A stretch of 64,000 nucleotides of DNA. Origin: MPNP01 sp965215545 (GTDB taxonomy: Bacteria > Pseudomonadota > Alphaproteobacteria > Rhodobacterales > Rhodobacteraceae). Positions 53,010 through 62,794 of the stretch are shown piece after piece; position 1 is the first letter of the stretch; the number at the start of each line of letters is the position of its first letter. The stretch is from positions 2,170,001 to 2,234,000 of the forward strand of contig OZ244066.1 of NCBI GenBank assembly GCA_965215545.1. Reading direction: 5' to 3'. Under the pieces are notes generated by a model that did no database searches, was not told the origin of the DNA, and saw only the letters and a list, made by a program, of their open reading frames with translations. The translations under genes were made by a program, and so were the position numbers.

Positions 53010-54275
53010 ATGACAGACAAGACCAAGATGTCAAAAAACGAACTCGTGTGCTCATTCTGCGGGAAGGGGCAAAAGGAAGTCCGCAAACTCATTGCCGGTC
53101 CCAATGTGTACATGTGCGATGAGTGCGTGGATCTCTCGGTGGAGATCATCCGCCAGGAAACCGACAGGGATGAGGCGAAGCCACAGACCCAGATTCTCCC
53201 GCCCCAGGAGATCTATCGGGTGCTTGATGATTTCGTTGTTGGCCAGGAGCGGGCCAAGAAGATCCTCGCAGTGGCAGTCTACAACCACTACAAGCGCCTC
53301 GTGGCACCGGAGATCGACAACGCCGTCGAACTGGCCAAGTCCAACATCCTGCTCATAGGCCCAACGGGATGCGGCAAGACACTTCTGGCCCAGACCCTGG
53401 CCCGGATCCTCGATGTGCCATTCACCATGGCCGATGCCACGACCCTGACCGAAGCCGGCTATGTCGGGGAGGATGTCGAGAACATCATCCTCAAACTCCT
53501 GCAGACAACAGAGTACAATGTCGAACGGGCCGAGCACGGGATCGTCTACATCGATGAGCTCGACAAGATCACCCGCAAGACCAGCAATCCCTCGATCACG
53601 CGGGACGTGAGCGGTGAGGGTGTCCAGCAGGCCCTGCTCAAGATCATGGAGGGGTCCATCGCCTCGGTACCGCCCCGCGGCGGCCGCAAGCATCCCCAGC
53701 AGGAATGCCTGCAGGTGGATACGACCAACATCCTGTTCATCTGTGGCGGGGCGTTTTCGGGCCTGGAAAAAGTCATCCAGCAGCGCCGCCGGCCGGCATC
53801 GATCGGCTTTGGTGCCGAATTGCGGGATGTCAACGAGCACGGGATCGGTGCTCTTCTGTGTGATGTCGAGCCCGAGGATCTGATGAAATACGGTCTGATC
53901 CCGGAGTTTGTCGGCCGGCTGCCCGTCGTGGCGACCCTCGACGAGTTGGGCGTGGAGGGGCTCGAAAGGGTGTTGACGGAACCCCGGAACGCCCTGGTCA
54001 AACAGTTCCAGACCCTCTTCAGTCTCGACGGGGTCAAACTGACCTTCACGGAGACCGCCATCACGGCCATCGCCGAGAAAGCCCGCGACCTCAAGACCGG
54101 GGCCCGGGGGCTGCGCTCGATCGTCGAGACTCTTCTGCTGGATGTCATGTTCGAGATGCCCCTGATGGAGTCGCTCGATGAGGTGGTCATCAGTGATGAG
54201 GTCGTCCGGAACAACAGCAAACCCTTCCTGATCCATGCCGAGCGCGAGACGGAAGCAGAGGTTGTCGCGTCCTGA
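53010..54275 (+). CDS. clpX: Clp protease ATP-binding subunit ClpX
   Basis: AAA+ unfoldase that feeds ClpP. 421 residues: N-terminal zinc-binding domain (CSFCGKGQKEVRKLIAGPNV and CDEC), Walker A GPTGCGKTLLAQTLA, pore-1 loop GYVGEDVEN, Walker B IVYIDELDKI, pore-2 and ClpP-binding IGF loop (RRPASIGFGAE), sensor 1 FICGGAFSGL and sensor 2 in GARGLRSIVE. CAGGAG precedes ATG 53010. 214 bases separate it from clpP, enough for its own promoter. Confidence 0.95.
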   Translation: MTDKTKMSKNELVCSFCGKGQKEVRKLIAGPNVYMCDECVDLSVEIIRQETDRDEAKPQTQILPPQEIYRVLDDFVVGQERAKKILAVAVYNHYKRLVAPEIDNAVELAKSNILLIGPTGCGKTLLAQTLARILDVPFTMADATTLTEAGYVGEDVENIILKLLQTTEYNVERAEHGIVYIDELDKITRKTSNPSITRDVSGEGVQQALLKIMEGSIASVPPRGGRKHPQQECLQVDTTNILFICGGAFSGLEKVIQQRRRPASIGFGAELRDVNEHGIGALLCDVEPEDLMKYGLIPEFVGRLPVVATLDELGVEGLERVLTEPRNALVKQFQTLFSLDGVKLTFTETAITAIAEKARDLKTGARGLRSIVETLLLDVMFEMPLMESLDEVVISDEVVRNNSKPFLIHAERETEAEVVAS

Positions 54276-54325
54276 TGGCCGTCAGTGGCCAGCGGGTGCT
54301 TGCAGGTGACGAAAACGGGGGCTGG

Positions 54326-54730
54326 ATGCGGGCAGTGCTGCAGTTCATCAAGCGGGCCCTGACCTGGTGGGACTCCCAGACCCTGGGCACCCAGCTCTAT
54401 ACCCGCAGGCGGGGCGTGCGCATCGGCGAGGATGATGCGGGCAATGTCTATTATGCAACGCCCGATGGCCGGCGCCGCTGGGTGATCTACAACGGACCGA
54501 TCGAGGCCAGCCGGGTCTCGCCCGAGTGGCATGGCTGGTTGCACCAGACCTTTGCGCTGCCACCCACTGAGGCCCCCCTGTCCAGCCATGACTGGATGGC
54601 GCCCCATGTGGAAAACAGGACCGGGACCGAGGGTGCGTACGTGCCGCCCGGTTCCCTGCGCAATCCCCAACGGCAGCACCGGACCGATTACGAGGCCTGG
54701 GATCCCGGTGCCAGGGGTCAAGAGGTGTGA
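54326..54730 (+). CDS. Complex I 17.2 kDa subunit (NDUFA12 family)
   Basis: An accessory subunit of NADH:ubiquinone oxidoreductase found in alphaproteobacteria and mitochondria. Signature blocks: WWDSQTLGTQLYTRRRGVRI, GEDDAGNVYYA, RRWVIYNGPIEASRVSPEWH, GWLHQTFALPPTE and the PPGSL end. ATG 54326 fits the N-terminus of relatives (a short helix, then WW); ATG 54275, overlapping the clpX stop, is an alternative that adds 17 residues. It overlaps mlaD by four bases, a conserved pairing. Confidence 0.88.
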   Translation: MRAVLQFIKRALTWWDSQTLGTQLYTRRRGVRIGEDDAGNVYYATPDGRRRWVIYNGPIEASRVSPEWHGWLHQTFALPPTEAPLSSHDWMAPHVENRTGTEGAYVPPGSLRNPQRQHRTDYEAWDPGARGQEV

Positions 54731-55161
54731 CCGAGAGTCGCATCGAGGCGCTGATTGGGTTTGCGGTCCTGGTGACCGCTGCGGTCTTCCTGGCCTCGAT
54801 GCTCCGGGTGGGGCCGGACCATGCCGGTGCGGGAACCTATTCTCTCATTGCTGAATTCACCTCAGCCCAGGGTCTGGCTGTCGGTACGGATGTCCGCATG
54901 GCCGGCATCACGATCGGAACCATCACCGACATGCAGATCAACACCCTCACCCACAAGGCCGATGTGACCATGGCCATTGCCAGCGATATCGAGGTCTATG
55001 AAGACAGCCTGGTCAAGGTGACCAGTGACGGCCTGCTCGGGGAGGCCTATGCCAACATCCAGCAGGGCGCGGTCCCGATTGCCCTCATGGACGGCGACCG
55101 TATCGTCGACACCCAGAGCCGCATTGACCTTGTCGATGCCCTTGCCGAGTTTGTCGACTGA
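54727..55161 (+). CDS. mlaD: MlaD-family lipid transport protein
   Basis: 144 residues with one N-terminal membrane helix (ALIGFAVLVTAAVFLASML) and an MCE domain: AEFTSAQGLAVGTDVRMAGI, IGTITDMQIN, DGLLGEAYANIQQG. MlaD hexamers in the inner membrane carry phospholipid between the membranes. The start is a GTG overlapping the preceding stop. Other mla genes are not in the window; in alphaproteobacteria mlaD often stands alone beside the NDUFA12 gene. It converges on aat. Confidence 0.9.
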   Translation: MTESRIEALIGFAVLVTAAVFLASMLRVGPDHAGAGTYSLIAEFTSAQGLAVGTDVRMAGITIGTITDMQINTLTHKADVTMAIASDIEVYEDSLVKVTSDGLLGEAYANIQQGAVPIALMDGDRIVDTQSRIDLVDALAEFVD

Positions 55162-55219
55162 GCCCAGCCGGCAATGCGGACTGCGCTGCCCACGCCGCGA
55201 GCGCAGGATCCCCAGCTCA

Positions 55220-55903
55220 TCAGCCACTGCTCGATCGTGTCCAGCCCAGCGCGCCCAGCAGGGCCTGGCCGTCGGGGGGAAGGGGGCGGGAGAGGAAGTC
55301 GACATGGGGCCTGTCGAGGACGGATTCCAGCAGGGCAAGATAGGTCTGGCGGGCAATGGCGATGCCGCCGAGGGAGGCAAGATGCGCCGTGGGGTACTGG
55401 GTGTCGAGGAGAGCAAAGCCAGTCGCTTCCAGATGGGCCATGAGATAGGCCAGCGCGATCTTGGAGCCATCCTTGCGGGTCGACACCATGCTCTCGCCAA
55501 AGAAAACGCCTCCGATCGCCACGCCATAGAGACCACCCGCAAAGTCGTGGCCATCCCAGACCTCAAGCGAATGGGCATGGCCGGACCGGTGGAGCTGGAG
55601 ATAAATTCGGTAGATCAGGGGATTGATCCAGGTTGATGGGCGGTCGGCGCAGGCGGCGATGACACCGGCAAAATCCCGGTTGATGGTGACATTGTACCGA
55701 TCGGACCGGAGACGCCGGGCCAGTCGGCGGGTCAGATGCAGGCTCCCCATGCGAAAGATGCCGCGCGGGTCGGGATTTTCCCAGATGATCCGGTCTTCGC
55801 CGGGACCGTCTCCCATCATGAACCAGCCGTGCCGGTACCCATACAGGACAAGGTCAAGGGTCCGGCTGTCAAGGGGTGGCATGCGGGTGCCGGGGGATGA
55901 CAC
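55220..55903 (-). CDS. aat: Leucyl/phenylalanyl-tRNA-protein transferase
   Basis: Adds Leu or Phe to N-terminal Lys/Arg of proteins, marking them for ClpAP. 227 residues with YGYRHGWFMM, WENPDPRGIF, the GNAT-like core WINPLIYRIYLQLHRSGHAH, SLEVWDGHDFAGGLYGVAIG and FFGESMVSTRKDGSKIALAY, and LLDTQYPTAHLASLGG. GTG 55903 lies three bases after accC; ATG 55882 also possible. It ends the accB-accC-aat operon. Confidence 0.93.
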   Translation of the reverse strand: MSSPGTRMPPLDSRTLDLVLYGYRHGWFMMGDGPGEDRIIWENPDPRGIFRMGSLHLTRRLARRLRSDRYNVTINRDFAGVIAACADRPSTWINPLIYRIYLQLHRSGHAHSLEVWDGHDFAGGLYGVAIGGVFFGESMVSTRKDGSKIALAYLMAHLEATGFALLDTQYPTAHLASLGGIAIARQTYLALLESVLDRPHVDFLSRPLPPDGQALLGALGWTRSSSG

Positions 55904-55906
55904 GGG

Positions 55907-57262
55907 TCAGTCCTGCCAGTCCTCCACCCACCGCTCGAGCCAGAGGGTGTTGTAGGCGCTTTCCGAGAACACTGCCGTCTCGAGCAGTCGCATGAACAGG
56001 GGCGTGTTGGTGTCGATGGGGTGGACGATCAGTTCGCCAAGCGCGCGGCGGAGACGCGCTGTGCACGTGGCACGATCCCTGCCGGCGACGATGATCTTGC
56101 CAATCATGCTGTCATAGTTCGGCGGGATCGTGTAGCCGCTGTAGAGGGCCGAGTCGACGCGGACGCCCGGTCCCCCGGGGGCATGGTAGAGGTCGACCCT
56201 GCCGGGTCGGGGCAGGAACTGCGGTACCGATTCGGCATTGATCCGGACCTCGATGGCATGGCCGGTGGGGGTGATGGCGATCTGTTCCCGGCTGAGCCCG
56301 AGGCCGGCGGCAACGCGCAGCTGTTCCTCGACGAGATCGATCCCGTAGACAAGTTCGGTGACGGGATGCTCGACCTGCAGCCGGGTGTTCATCTCGATGA
56401 AATACATCTCGCCGTCCTGGTAGAGGAACTCGACGGTGCCGGCGCCGGCATAGCCCAGCTGAGCCACGGTTGTGGCGCAAAGCGAGCAGATCCTGTCGCG
56501 CACCGCAGCACCGAGGACCGGGCTTGGGGCCTCTTCAAGGAGTTTCTGTTGCCGCCGCTGGAGTGAGCAGTCCCGCTCCCCGAAGTGGACGGCATGGCCC
56601 TTGCCATCACCAAAGACCTGGATCTCGATGTGGCGGCCGTTCTCGAGATACGTCTCGAGATAGACCTCCGCATTGCCAAAGGCAGCCAGGGCTTCCTGCT
56701 GACCCGAGAGAAAGGCCGATTCAAATTCCGCTTCACTGCGGGCGAGTTTCATGCCCCGGCCCCCACCGCCGGCGCTGGCCTTGATGAAGAGAGGGTAGCC
56801 GAGATCACCGGCAAGGGCCCAGGCCTCCTCGAGGGACTTGATCCCCTCCTGCGATCCGGGGACGCAGGGGACGCCCAACCCAAGCATGGTCTCCTTGGCC
56901 TGGCGTTTGTCGCCCATGATCCGGATGTGGTCGGCCGAGGGCCCGATGAAGGTGATGCCCTGCTCCTCGACATGTTCGGCGAATTCGGCATTTTCCGACA
57001 GGAATCCATAGCCCGGGTGGATGGCCTCGGCTCCGGTGACAAGGGCGGCCGAGATGATCGCTGCATCGTTCAGATAACTCTCCTTCCGGCCCGAGCCGCG
57101 CGGCGGGCCGATACAGACCGTCTCATCGGCCAGACGGACGTGCATGGCATCCTGGTCGACCGTCGTATGTACAGCCACCGTTTCAATGCCCAGTTCGCGG
57201 CAGGTGCGGATGATACGAAGGGCGATTTCGCCCCGGTTGGCGATCAGGATCTTGTTGAACAT
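55907..57262 (-). CDS. accC: Biotin carboxylase subunit of acetyl-CoA carboxylase
   Basis: Carboxylates biotin on BCCP with ATP and bicarbonate, the first step of fatty acid synthesis. 451 residues: MFNKILIANRGEIALRIIRT, HPGYGFLSENAEFAE, ATP-grasp glycine loop KASAGGGGRGMK, ERDCSLQRRQQKLLEEAPSP, EFLYQDGEMYFIEMNTRLQV and EHPVTE, then GHAIEVRINAE. GGAG precedes ATG 57262. It lies 49 bases after accB. Confidence 0.96.
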   Translation of the reverse strand: MFNKILIANRGEIALRIIRTCRELGIETVAVHTTVDQDAMHVRLADETVCIGPPRGSGRKESYLNDAAIISAALVTGAEAIHPGYGFLSENAEFAEHVEEQGITFIGPSADHIRIMGDKRQAKETMLGLGVPCVPGSQEGIKSLEEAWALAGDLGYPLFIKASAGGGGRGMKLARSEAEFESAFLSGQQEALAAFGNAEVYLETYLENGRHIEIQVFGDGKGHAVHFGERDCSLQRRQQKLLEEAPSPVLGAAVRDRICSLCATTVAQLGYAGAGTVEFLYQDGEMYFIEMNTRLQVEHPVTELVYGIDLVEEQLRVAAGLGLSREQIAITPTGHAIEVRINAESVPQFLPRPGRVDLYHAPGGPGVRVDSALYSGYTIPPNYDSMIGKIIVAGRDRATCTARLRRALGELIVHPIDTNTPLFMRLLETAVFSESAYNTLWLERWVEDWQD

Positions 57263-57311
57263 GGGCGCTCCGGAATCGCGGTCGTAGCCATCGTGCCCGG
57301 ACCAGGCGATG

Positions 57312-57812
57312 TCACGAGGGATCAATGATCATCAGGGGTGTGCCGTATTGCACGGCATCCTGTTCACTGACCAGAATCCTGCTGACGGTGCCGCCATGGG
57401 GAGCGGGAATGTGGTTCATGGTTTTCATGGCCTCAATGATCAGCAGCGTGTCCCCCGCATTGACCGTGGAGCCGACCGAGACATAGGGTGCGGGAGCATC
57501 CGGAGCGGATTTCAGATAGGCGATGCCGACCATTTCCGATGTCACGAGTCCGGGCTCATCCTGACCATCACCGCCGGCCCCGGGGGCAGGCTCCTCCCCG
57601 ATGACCTGGGCCGGCATGATCATGTCCGGGGCAGCCGCACGGGACGGGACCACGGCCCCGGCTTTCACCAGCCGGATGTCCACGCGACCGATCCTGTCAT
57701 TACGGATGGTCAGATCGATTTCCTGCAACGTCCCCGACTCCAGGATCCTTGCAAGTTTGCCGACCAGTTCGAGACTCTCGTCATTGCCGCTCATATGCGT
57801 TTCATCCGCCAT
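57312..57812 (-). CDS. accB: Biotin carboxyl carrier protein of acetyl-CoA carboxylase
   Basis: 166 residues: N-terminal helical part (ESLELVGKLARILESGTLQE), a Pro/Ala-rich linker (about 55-90) and a biotinyl domain with the attachment site Lys130 in EAMKTMN. Works with AccC to pass carboxylate to AccAD. GGGGGAATTTG precedes ATG 57812. First gene of accB-accC-aat; an aroQ gene, often upstream in relatives, is absent. Confidence 0.95.
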   Translation of the reverse strand: MADETHMSGNDESLELVGKLARILESGTLQEIDLTIRNDRIGRVDIRLVKAGAVVPSRAAAPDMIMPAQVIGEEPAPGAGGDGQDEPGLVTSEMVGIAYLKSAPDAPAPYVSVGSTVNAGDTLLIIEAMKTMNHIPAPHGGTVSRILVSEQDAVQYGTPLMIIDPS

Positions 57813-57864
57813 CAAATTCCCCCGCTATAGGGCAAGGAGTGCTGTTGATTCAATTCCCCTCGAC

Positions 57865-58701
57865 TCAATTGATCCCGCTGTCTTCGCGGCTCATGGCGAT
57901 GACCTCGGTCAACCGATCCTCGGTCAGGGCCCCGCGGATGATCTGCGAGCCGATGATGAAGGCTGGCGTGCCATTGATCCCCAGTTCCTCGGCCAGGCTG
58001 TAGGACTCGGCCAGGGCTGCCGACACGGCATCCGACATGATTCCCTTGGTCAAGGTGACCGGATCAAGGCCAGACCGCGCTGCAATCTCCTCAAGGTCAG
58101 AGGGTTCAAGATCATCCCGGGTCATCATCGTGTCATGCACGGCCTTGTAGGCCTCGTCGCCGGCGAGGTCGCGGATGGCCAGGGCCAGGCGAGCCATGAA
58201 CATGGATTCTTCACCGAGAATCGGGAATTCCTTGACCACGTACCGGATGTTGCCATCCGTCGCCACAACACGATTGACGATCTCGAACATCTGCCGGCAG
58301 TAGCCGCACCGGTAATCGAGGAACTCGACGATGGTGACATCGCCGTCGGGGTTGCCACCCGACCACGCTGCCGGGCTGTTGAAGATATCCTCGTGCAGGC
58401 GGGCAATGGTGGTGCTGTCCGCGTCCCGCGCCTGCGTTTCCATCGCCTGCTGGAAGGACTGCAGCGAGTCAACGATCACCTCCGGGTTGTCCATGATATA
58501 GTCGAAGATCACGGCCTCGAGGGCCTCGCGTTCGCTGGATGTGAGAGATTGCAGGTCCACACTGTGCGTCGGCTGGGGTTCCCAGACCACAAGGCCGATG
58601 ACGAGACAGGCCAGCCCACCCAACCGTTGAAGGGTCCTGGCGGTCAGGTGCAGATGGTTCTGGTGGGACCGGGTCGGTCCCTGGGTCCATGTCGTGGTCA
58701 T
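57865..58701 (-). CDS. DsbA-family thiol:disulfide protein
   Basis: 278 residues. An N-terminal hydrophobic segment (ACLVIGLVVW) exports or anchors it to the periplasm. A helical region follows, then the thioredoxin-like DsbA domain: VTIVEFLDYRCGYCRQMFEI with the active CGYC (132-135) and GINGTPAFIIGSQIIRGAL with the cis-Pro (TPA). It matches the Com1/ScsC-like alphaproteobacterial group with an N-terminal oligomerisation region. GGAGAG precedes ATG 58701. It lies 52 bases upstream of accB on the same strand. Confidence 0.85.
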   Translation of the reverse strand: MTTTWTQGPTRSHQNHLHLTARTLQRLGGLACLVIGLVVWEPQPTHSVDLQSLTSSEREALEAVIFDYIMDNPEVIVDSLQSFQQAMETQARDADSTTIARLHEDIFNSPAAWSGGNPDGDVTIVEFLDYRCGYCRQMFEIVNRVVATDGNIRYVVKEFPILGEESMFMARLALAIRDLAGDEAYKAVHDTMMTRDDLEPSDLEEIAARSGLDPVTLTKGIMSDAVSAALAESYSLAEELGINGTPAFIIGSQIIRGALTEDRLTEVIAMSREDSGIN

Positions 58702-58817
58702 CACACTCTCCTTTTTCCGGCATCGTTGGCGGTTCATGCTCTCCACCGACGGTCCATCCCGCTGGCGGCAGGACACGCGCTCCTCTGATGCCCCTGTGCC
58801 GCCCGCCGGAAAGGCGG

Positions 58818-60920
58818 CTATCCTGGCAAGAGGGTTTCAAACGCCTTCAAATCATGAACAGGATGATCCTTCAAGGGGCCTGTCGCCTCGATCAGATGGT
58901 TGCCGACGATGGTTTCCGGTGATGCGGCGGTTGCATCGCTGACCGCTTTCCTGCGCCGCCGCCCCCTGCGCTTGCGGTCAGATCCCTTGCCCTGCTGGTC
59001 AGCCTGGACCTCTTCGCCATTGGCTCCCCGGGGTGCTGGTGGGATATCGGCACCATTGCCGTTGGCCAGACCGGCTTCATGGGCCTCCGGGCTGGCTGTC
59101 GACCGAGCTCGGGCACCCCGCCCGCTCCGCGGCTTGCGGGCCTCAACGCCGCGACCTCGGGGGGAGCCCATGAGGGTCCTGGCGTCGACCCGGCGCAGCA
59201 GTTTGCCAGCCTCGTCCCGGAACACCTCGATATCATAGCTTTCCACCGCAAGGTCACTGTGGGTCACGATGACAACCGTACAGTTGTACCGGGCCTCGAT
59301 GCGGCTGATCTCGCTGCGCGACTTGTTGCAGAGGACATTGCCGACACCGACCGAGACATTGGCGATGACATGGCCGGTCTTGGGTTTCGAACACTCCCCC
59401 TCGATCTGTCGCAGGATGGTCAGGGCCAACATGCCGTCATCGGCAGTCCGACCGGTGCCGCCGCAATGCCGGCAGCGGTTGGTCATCACGCTGGTGATGC
59501 TTTTCCGCAGGCGCTGGCGGGACATTTCCAGCAGACCGAGGGGCGAGATATCCATCATGCTGACCTTGGATCGGTCGCGGAGCATTTCCCGACCAAGGAC
59601 CCGCTTGACCTCATTGCGATGCTTCTGTTCACTCATGTCGATGAAGTCGACCACGATGATGCCGGCCAGATCACGCAGACGCAGCTGGCGGGCGATTTCA
59701 ACCGCTGCCTCGACATTGGTCTGCAGTGCCGTTTCCTCAACCGTCTTGCCCTGGCTGGCCTTGGCTGAATTGACGTCAATCGACACCAGGGCCTCGGTCT
59801 GTTCAATGATGATGTGGCCACCGGACCTGAGCTCGACCCGCGGCTGCTGGAGTCTGTAGAGTTGCGGATCAATCTCCTCTTCGACGAAGAGGGGACGGCT
59901 GCCCTCATGCAACTCGACCATGGAGAGAATCTCCGGCATCATGTCGGATACGGCGCTGCGGGTCTGGGCAAAACCGGCCTCACCATCGACCAGGATCCTG
60001 TCAATCAGCCGGGTGTCAAGATCGCGCAGGATCCGGTGCAGAATGGTCCCTTCCGAGTGGATCAGGCCCGGGGCCCGCTTGCGTGTGACCTTCTTCAGGA
60101 TTGCTGACCACTGGGACATGAGATAGTTGAAATCTGCCGTGATCTTGTCCCGATCAGGCCTGCTCATGACCGAGCGCATGATGACACCGGCATTGTCCGG
60201 GACCGCCAGGCCCTTGTAGATGCTCTCAAGCTCGTTGCGGGTGTTCCTGTCGGTGATCTTCTTGCTGATCTCACAGCCACGCCCACTGAGGGGCAAGAGG
60301 ACACAATACCGTCCGGGAAGGCTCAGATAGGTGGTCAGGGCCGCGCCCTTGGCATTGACCTCATCCTTGGAGATCTGCACGAGCACAACCTGGCCCGGAT
60401 GCAGCGCATCCTCGATGCGCGGGAGTGCCTCGGACTTGCGGGTCCGCCCGCGCCCCTTGCCGGTCCTGCGGCCCGGTTCCCGCTCGCGGGTCGGGGCGAA
60501 AGCCCCGGGGTCGGTCAGTCCCAATTCGGCAAAATCAGTGGCATAGTCCCGAAGATCAAGCAGACTGCCGCTGAGATGCTGGGAACCGACGATGATTTCC
60601 TTGACGGGTTCGGGTTGATCCGATGGAGTCAGAACCGCATTGTCGAGATAGCGACCGTTGGTCTTGACCCGAGCGGTCTTGCTGAAATACGAGGGGTGAA
60701 CCTGTCGGAGGGACAGGAACCCGTGCCGTGCAGCACCATAGTCGACAAAGGCGGCCTCGAGACTCGGTTCGACCCGCTCGATGACGGCGAGATAGATATT
60801 TCCGACAATGGGGTCCTGATCACCGATCTCGTAATAGAGTTCCTGGATCTGGCCATCTTCAACGGCGACGATGCGGGTTTCGCCTTCAAGGGTTGCATCA
60901 ACGAGCAGAGCATCTGACAT
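58818..60920 (-). CDS. rne: Ribonuclease E/G family protein
   Basis: Endoribonuclease in mRNA decay and rRNA/tRNA processing. 700 residues: S1 domain at the N-terminus (DPIVGNIYLAVIERVEPSLE, FVDYG, HGFLSLRQV), a charged insert (about 150-180) as in alphaproteobacterial RNase E, 5'-sensor region, catalytic Asp residues in VSIDVNSAK and IIVVDFIDMSEQKHR, zinc link CRHCGGTGR, and a short basic, disordered C-terminus (about 620-690, KRRGRRRRK). The C-terminal scaffold is much shorter than in E. coli RNase E, so it is intermediate between RNase E and G. ATG 60920 has AAGG upstream. Confidence 0.88.
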   Translation of the reverse strand: MSDALLVDATLEGETRIVAVEDGQIQELYYEIGDQDPIVGNIYLAVIERVEPSLEAAFVDYGAARHGFLSLRQVHPSYFSKTARVKTNGRYLDNAVLTPSDQPEPVKEIIVGSQHLSGSLLDLRDYATDFAELGLTDPGAFAPTREREPGRRTGKGRGRTRKSEALPRIEDALHPGQVVLVQISKDEVNAKGAALTTYLSLPGRYCVLLPLSGRGCEISKKITDRNTRNELESIYKGLAVPDNAGVIMRSVMSRPDRDKITADFNYLMSQWSAILKKVTRKRAPGLIHSEGTILHRILRDLDTRLIDRILVDGEAGFAQTRSAVSDMMPEILSMVELHEGSRPLFVEEEIDPQLYRLQQPRVELRSGGHIIIEQTEALVSIDVNSAKASQGKTVEETALQTNVEAAVEIARQLRLRDLAGIIVVDFIDMSEQKHRNEVKRVLGREMLRDRSKVSMMDISPLGLLEMSRQRLRKSITSVMTNRCRHCGGTGRTADDGMLALTILRQIEGECSKPKTGHVIANVSVGVGNVLCNKSRSEISRIEARYNCTVVIVTHSDLAVESYDIEVFRDEAGKLLRRVDARTLMGSPRGRGVEARKPRSGRGARARSTASPEAHEAGLANGNGADIPPAPRGANGEEVQADQQGKGSDRKRRGRRRRKAVSDATAASPETIVGNHLIEATGPLKDHPVHDLKAFETLLPG

Positions 60921-61452
60921 GGGAACCTTTCGCTTTCTGGAGGCATTGGGGTCCCAGAATGAGAGTTCGAGTGCATGGATTGGCCCGGTTGGCTTCGGTT
61001 GGCCTGCAGCATCGGCTGCAAACTGGCCGGGGTCCAATTCGTGCCCGGACCGGCTGAGGACCCTCTGGCCACGGGCTGTGGCCGGACTGTCCAATCCTTC
61101 TCAATCATGGGCTTGAATGCGCTCCGATTTATCATGTGAACATTCAAAGAATTCGTTGCAGGGGTATCCGTTGTGACGGTCCGGCCCCCGGACACGCATC
61201 GCTGCTGGCAGTCGGGTTGGAGTCTCAGTCACTTCGGAACGGATACCAAACACCGTGTGCCTCAGTCCATGCCTCTTCGGGCCGGTTTCGTGTGACACGC
61301 AAGGAGTCCTGCGGGGACTCAGCTAGCAGATACTTGCAGCAAGTCAAGGTCCCGCGTTCACATTCTTTGGCGAGCACGGTAATGGCTTGTGGAAAGGACG
61401 GGACGGCAGGCCACGCGGCGGGTGGCAGTGCCATGCAGACCAGGAGCACACC
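60921..61452. other. 532-base stretch between rne and prfB
   Basis: No gene with a recognisable domain is seen on either strand. It holds the divergent promoters for rne and prfB; a long leader ahead of rne would fit the self-regulation known for that gene, but no specific structure is recognised. Confidence 0.3.
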
Positions 61453-62589
61453 ATGCGGGCCGAGATCCAGGACAGCATCGATGCCATCGAGAAGTCCCTC
61501 CAGCTTCTCCACCAGCGCCAGGTGGGCCTCGGTGTTCAGGACCGCCTGCGTGCCCTTGACGAACAGGTCGAAGAGGGTGATTTCTGGCTGGATGCCCAGA
61601 AGGCCGGGGCCATCATGAAGGAGCGCCAGGCGCTGGCCGATATGGTTGACGCCACGCTGGCGCTCGAGCGAACCCTCAAGGACACTGTCGAGTTGATTGA
61701 GCTTGCCGAAGAGGAGGACGACAAGGAGATCGTCGATGAGGCCGCAGCGACCCTGATTGCACTGCGCAAACAGGCGCGCAAACAGGAAATCGAGGCGCTG
61801 CTCGGTGATGAGGCGGATGGCAATGATGCCATTCTGGAGATCAAGGCCGGGGCCGGGGGGCTCGAGGCCTGTGACTGGGTCGCCATGCTGGTCCGCATGT
61901 ATGAACGCTGGGCGCGCCAACGGGGATTCAGGATCGAACACATTGCCCAGAACCGCGACAGCAATGCCGGATTGAAGTCCTACACGGGCCGAATCATCGG
62001 CCGCAATGCCTATGGCTGGCTCAAATCGGAATCGGGGGTGCACCGGCTCGTCCGGAATTCACCTTTCGACAGTTCGGATCGCCGCCATACGACCTTCGGG
62101 TCGGTCGGCGTGTATCCGGTCGTTGACGAGTCCATCGAAATCGAGATCAATCCGGCGGATCTCCGGGTGGATACGTTTCGGGCCTCCGGCGCCGGGGGGC
62201 AGCATGTCAACAAGACCGATTCCGCCGTCCGCATGACCCACCTGCCTACGGGGATTGTCGTGAGTTCGTCAGAAAAATCCCAGCACATGAACCGCAGCAA
62301 CTGCATGCTTGCACTGAAATCGCGTCTCTATGATCTGGAGTTGCGCAAGCGGATGGAAAAGGTCCAGGAGCTGCATGACCAGCGCGGCGATGCCGGTTGG
62401 GGCAATCAGATCCGGTCCTATGTCCTCACTCCGTTCAAACTGGTCAAGGACCTCCGCACCAATCTCAGTACGCCCGATGCCGATTCCGTGCTCGAGGGCA
62501 ATCTCGACGAGTTCATGGCTGCCACCCTGGCGATGAACCTGGCCGGCAAGTCGAGAGCCGACGCCGCCCAGGAAACCGGCCGGACATAG
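61453..62589 (+). CDS. prfB: Peptide chain release factor 2
   Basis: Releases finished proteins at UGA and UAA. 378 residues with the tripeptide SPF (203-205, in VRNSPFDSSDRRHTTF), which marks RF2 rather than RF1, and the catalytic GGQ (248-250, SGAGGQHVNKTD). AGGAG precedes ATG 61453. There is no in-frame stop near codon 25, so the programmed frameshift of many prfB genes is absent here. Confidence 0.94.
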   Translation: MRAEIQDSIDAIEKSLQLLHQRQVGLGVQDRLRALDEQVEEGDFWLDAQKAGAIMKERQALADMVDATLALERTLKDTVELIELAEEEDDKEIVDEAAATLIALRKQARKQEIEALLGDEADGNDAILEIKAGAGGLEACDWVAMLVRMYERWARQRGFRIEHIAQNRDSNAGLKSYTGRIIGRNAYGWLKSESGVHRLVRNSPFDSSDRRHTTFGSVGVYPVVDESIEIEINPADLRVDTFRASGAGGQHVNKTDSAVRMTHLPTGIVVSSSEKSQHMNRSNCMLALKSRLYDLELRKRMEKVQELHDQRGDAGWGNQIRSYVLTPFKLVKDLRTNLSTPDADSVLEGNLDEFMAATLAMNLAGKSRADAAQETGRT

Positions 62590-62698
62590 ATCCTGATCTC
62601 CACCGGAATCACCGGACCCACAGACCCGCGGCAAGAGACCCAACAGGACGGGCACCCGTCGGCCCGGGCGGACCCATTCCGGGCCGCATCGACAGTGC

Positions 62699-62794
62699 TA
62701 CGCGCCCCGCTGGCCGGAGATGTACCGGCTCAATGGCCTCAAGGACGGCGAGTCCGTCACCGTGGGTGACTGTTTCCTCCTGCCGCCCCGGTGA
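62699..62794 (+). pseudogene. LysM-like C-terminal remnant
   Basis: A 31-codon frame (YAPRWPEMYRLNGLKDGESV to LLPPR) resembles the end of a LysM module, with the W-x-x-(I/M)Y-x-LN-x-L pattern and a G-x-x-LLP close. No upstream coding part remains. Weak evidence. Confidence 0.25.

Noticed and set aside
52115..54236. Long open frames antisense to clpP and clpX
   Set aside because: They mirror well-identified genes and reflect codon bias at the third position.
56585..57328. Open frame antisense to accC
   Set aside because: Shadow of accC; no domain and no ribosome site.
61453..61560. Programmed frameshift in prfB
   Set aside because: The gene is a single open frame from ATG to stop with no early UGA, so no recoding is needed.
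61225..62043. Open frame antisense to the start of prfB
   Set aside because: Overlaps the confirmed release factor coding sequence almost completely.
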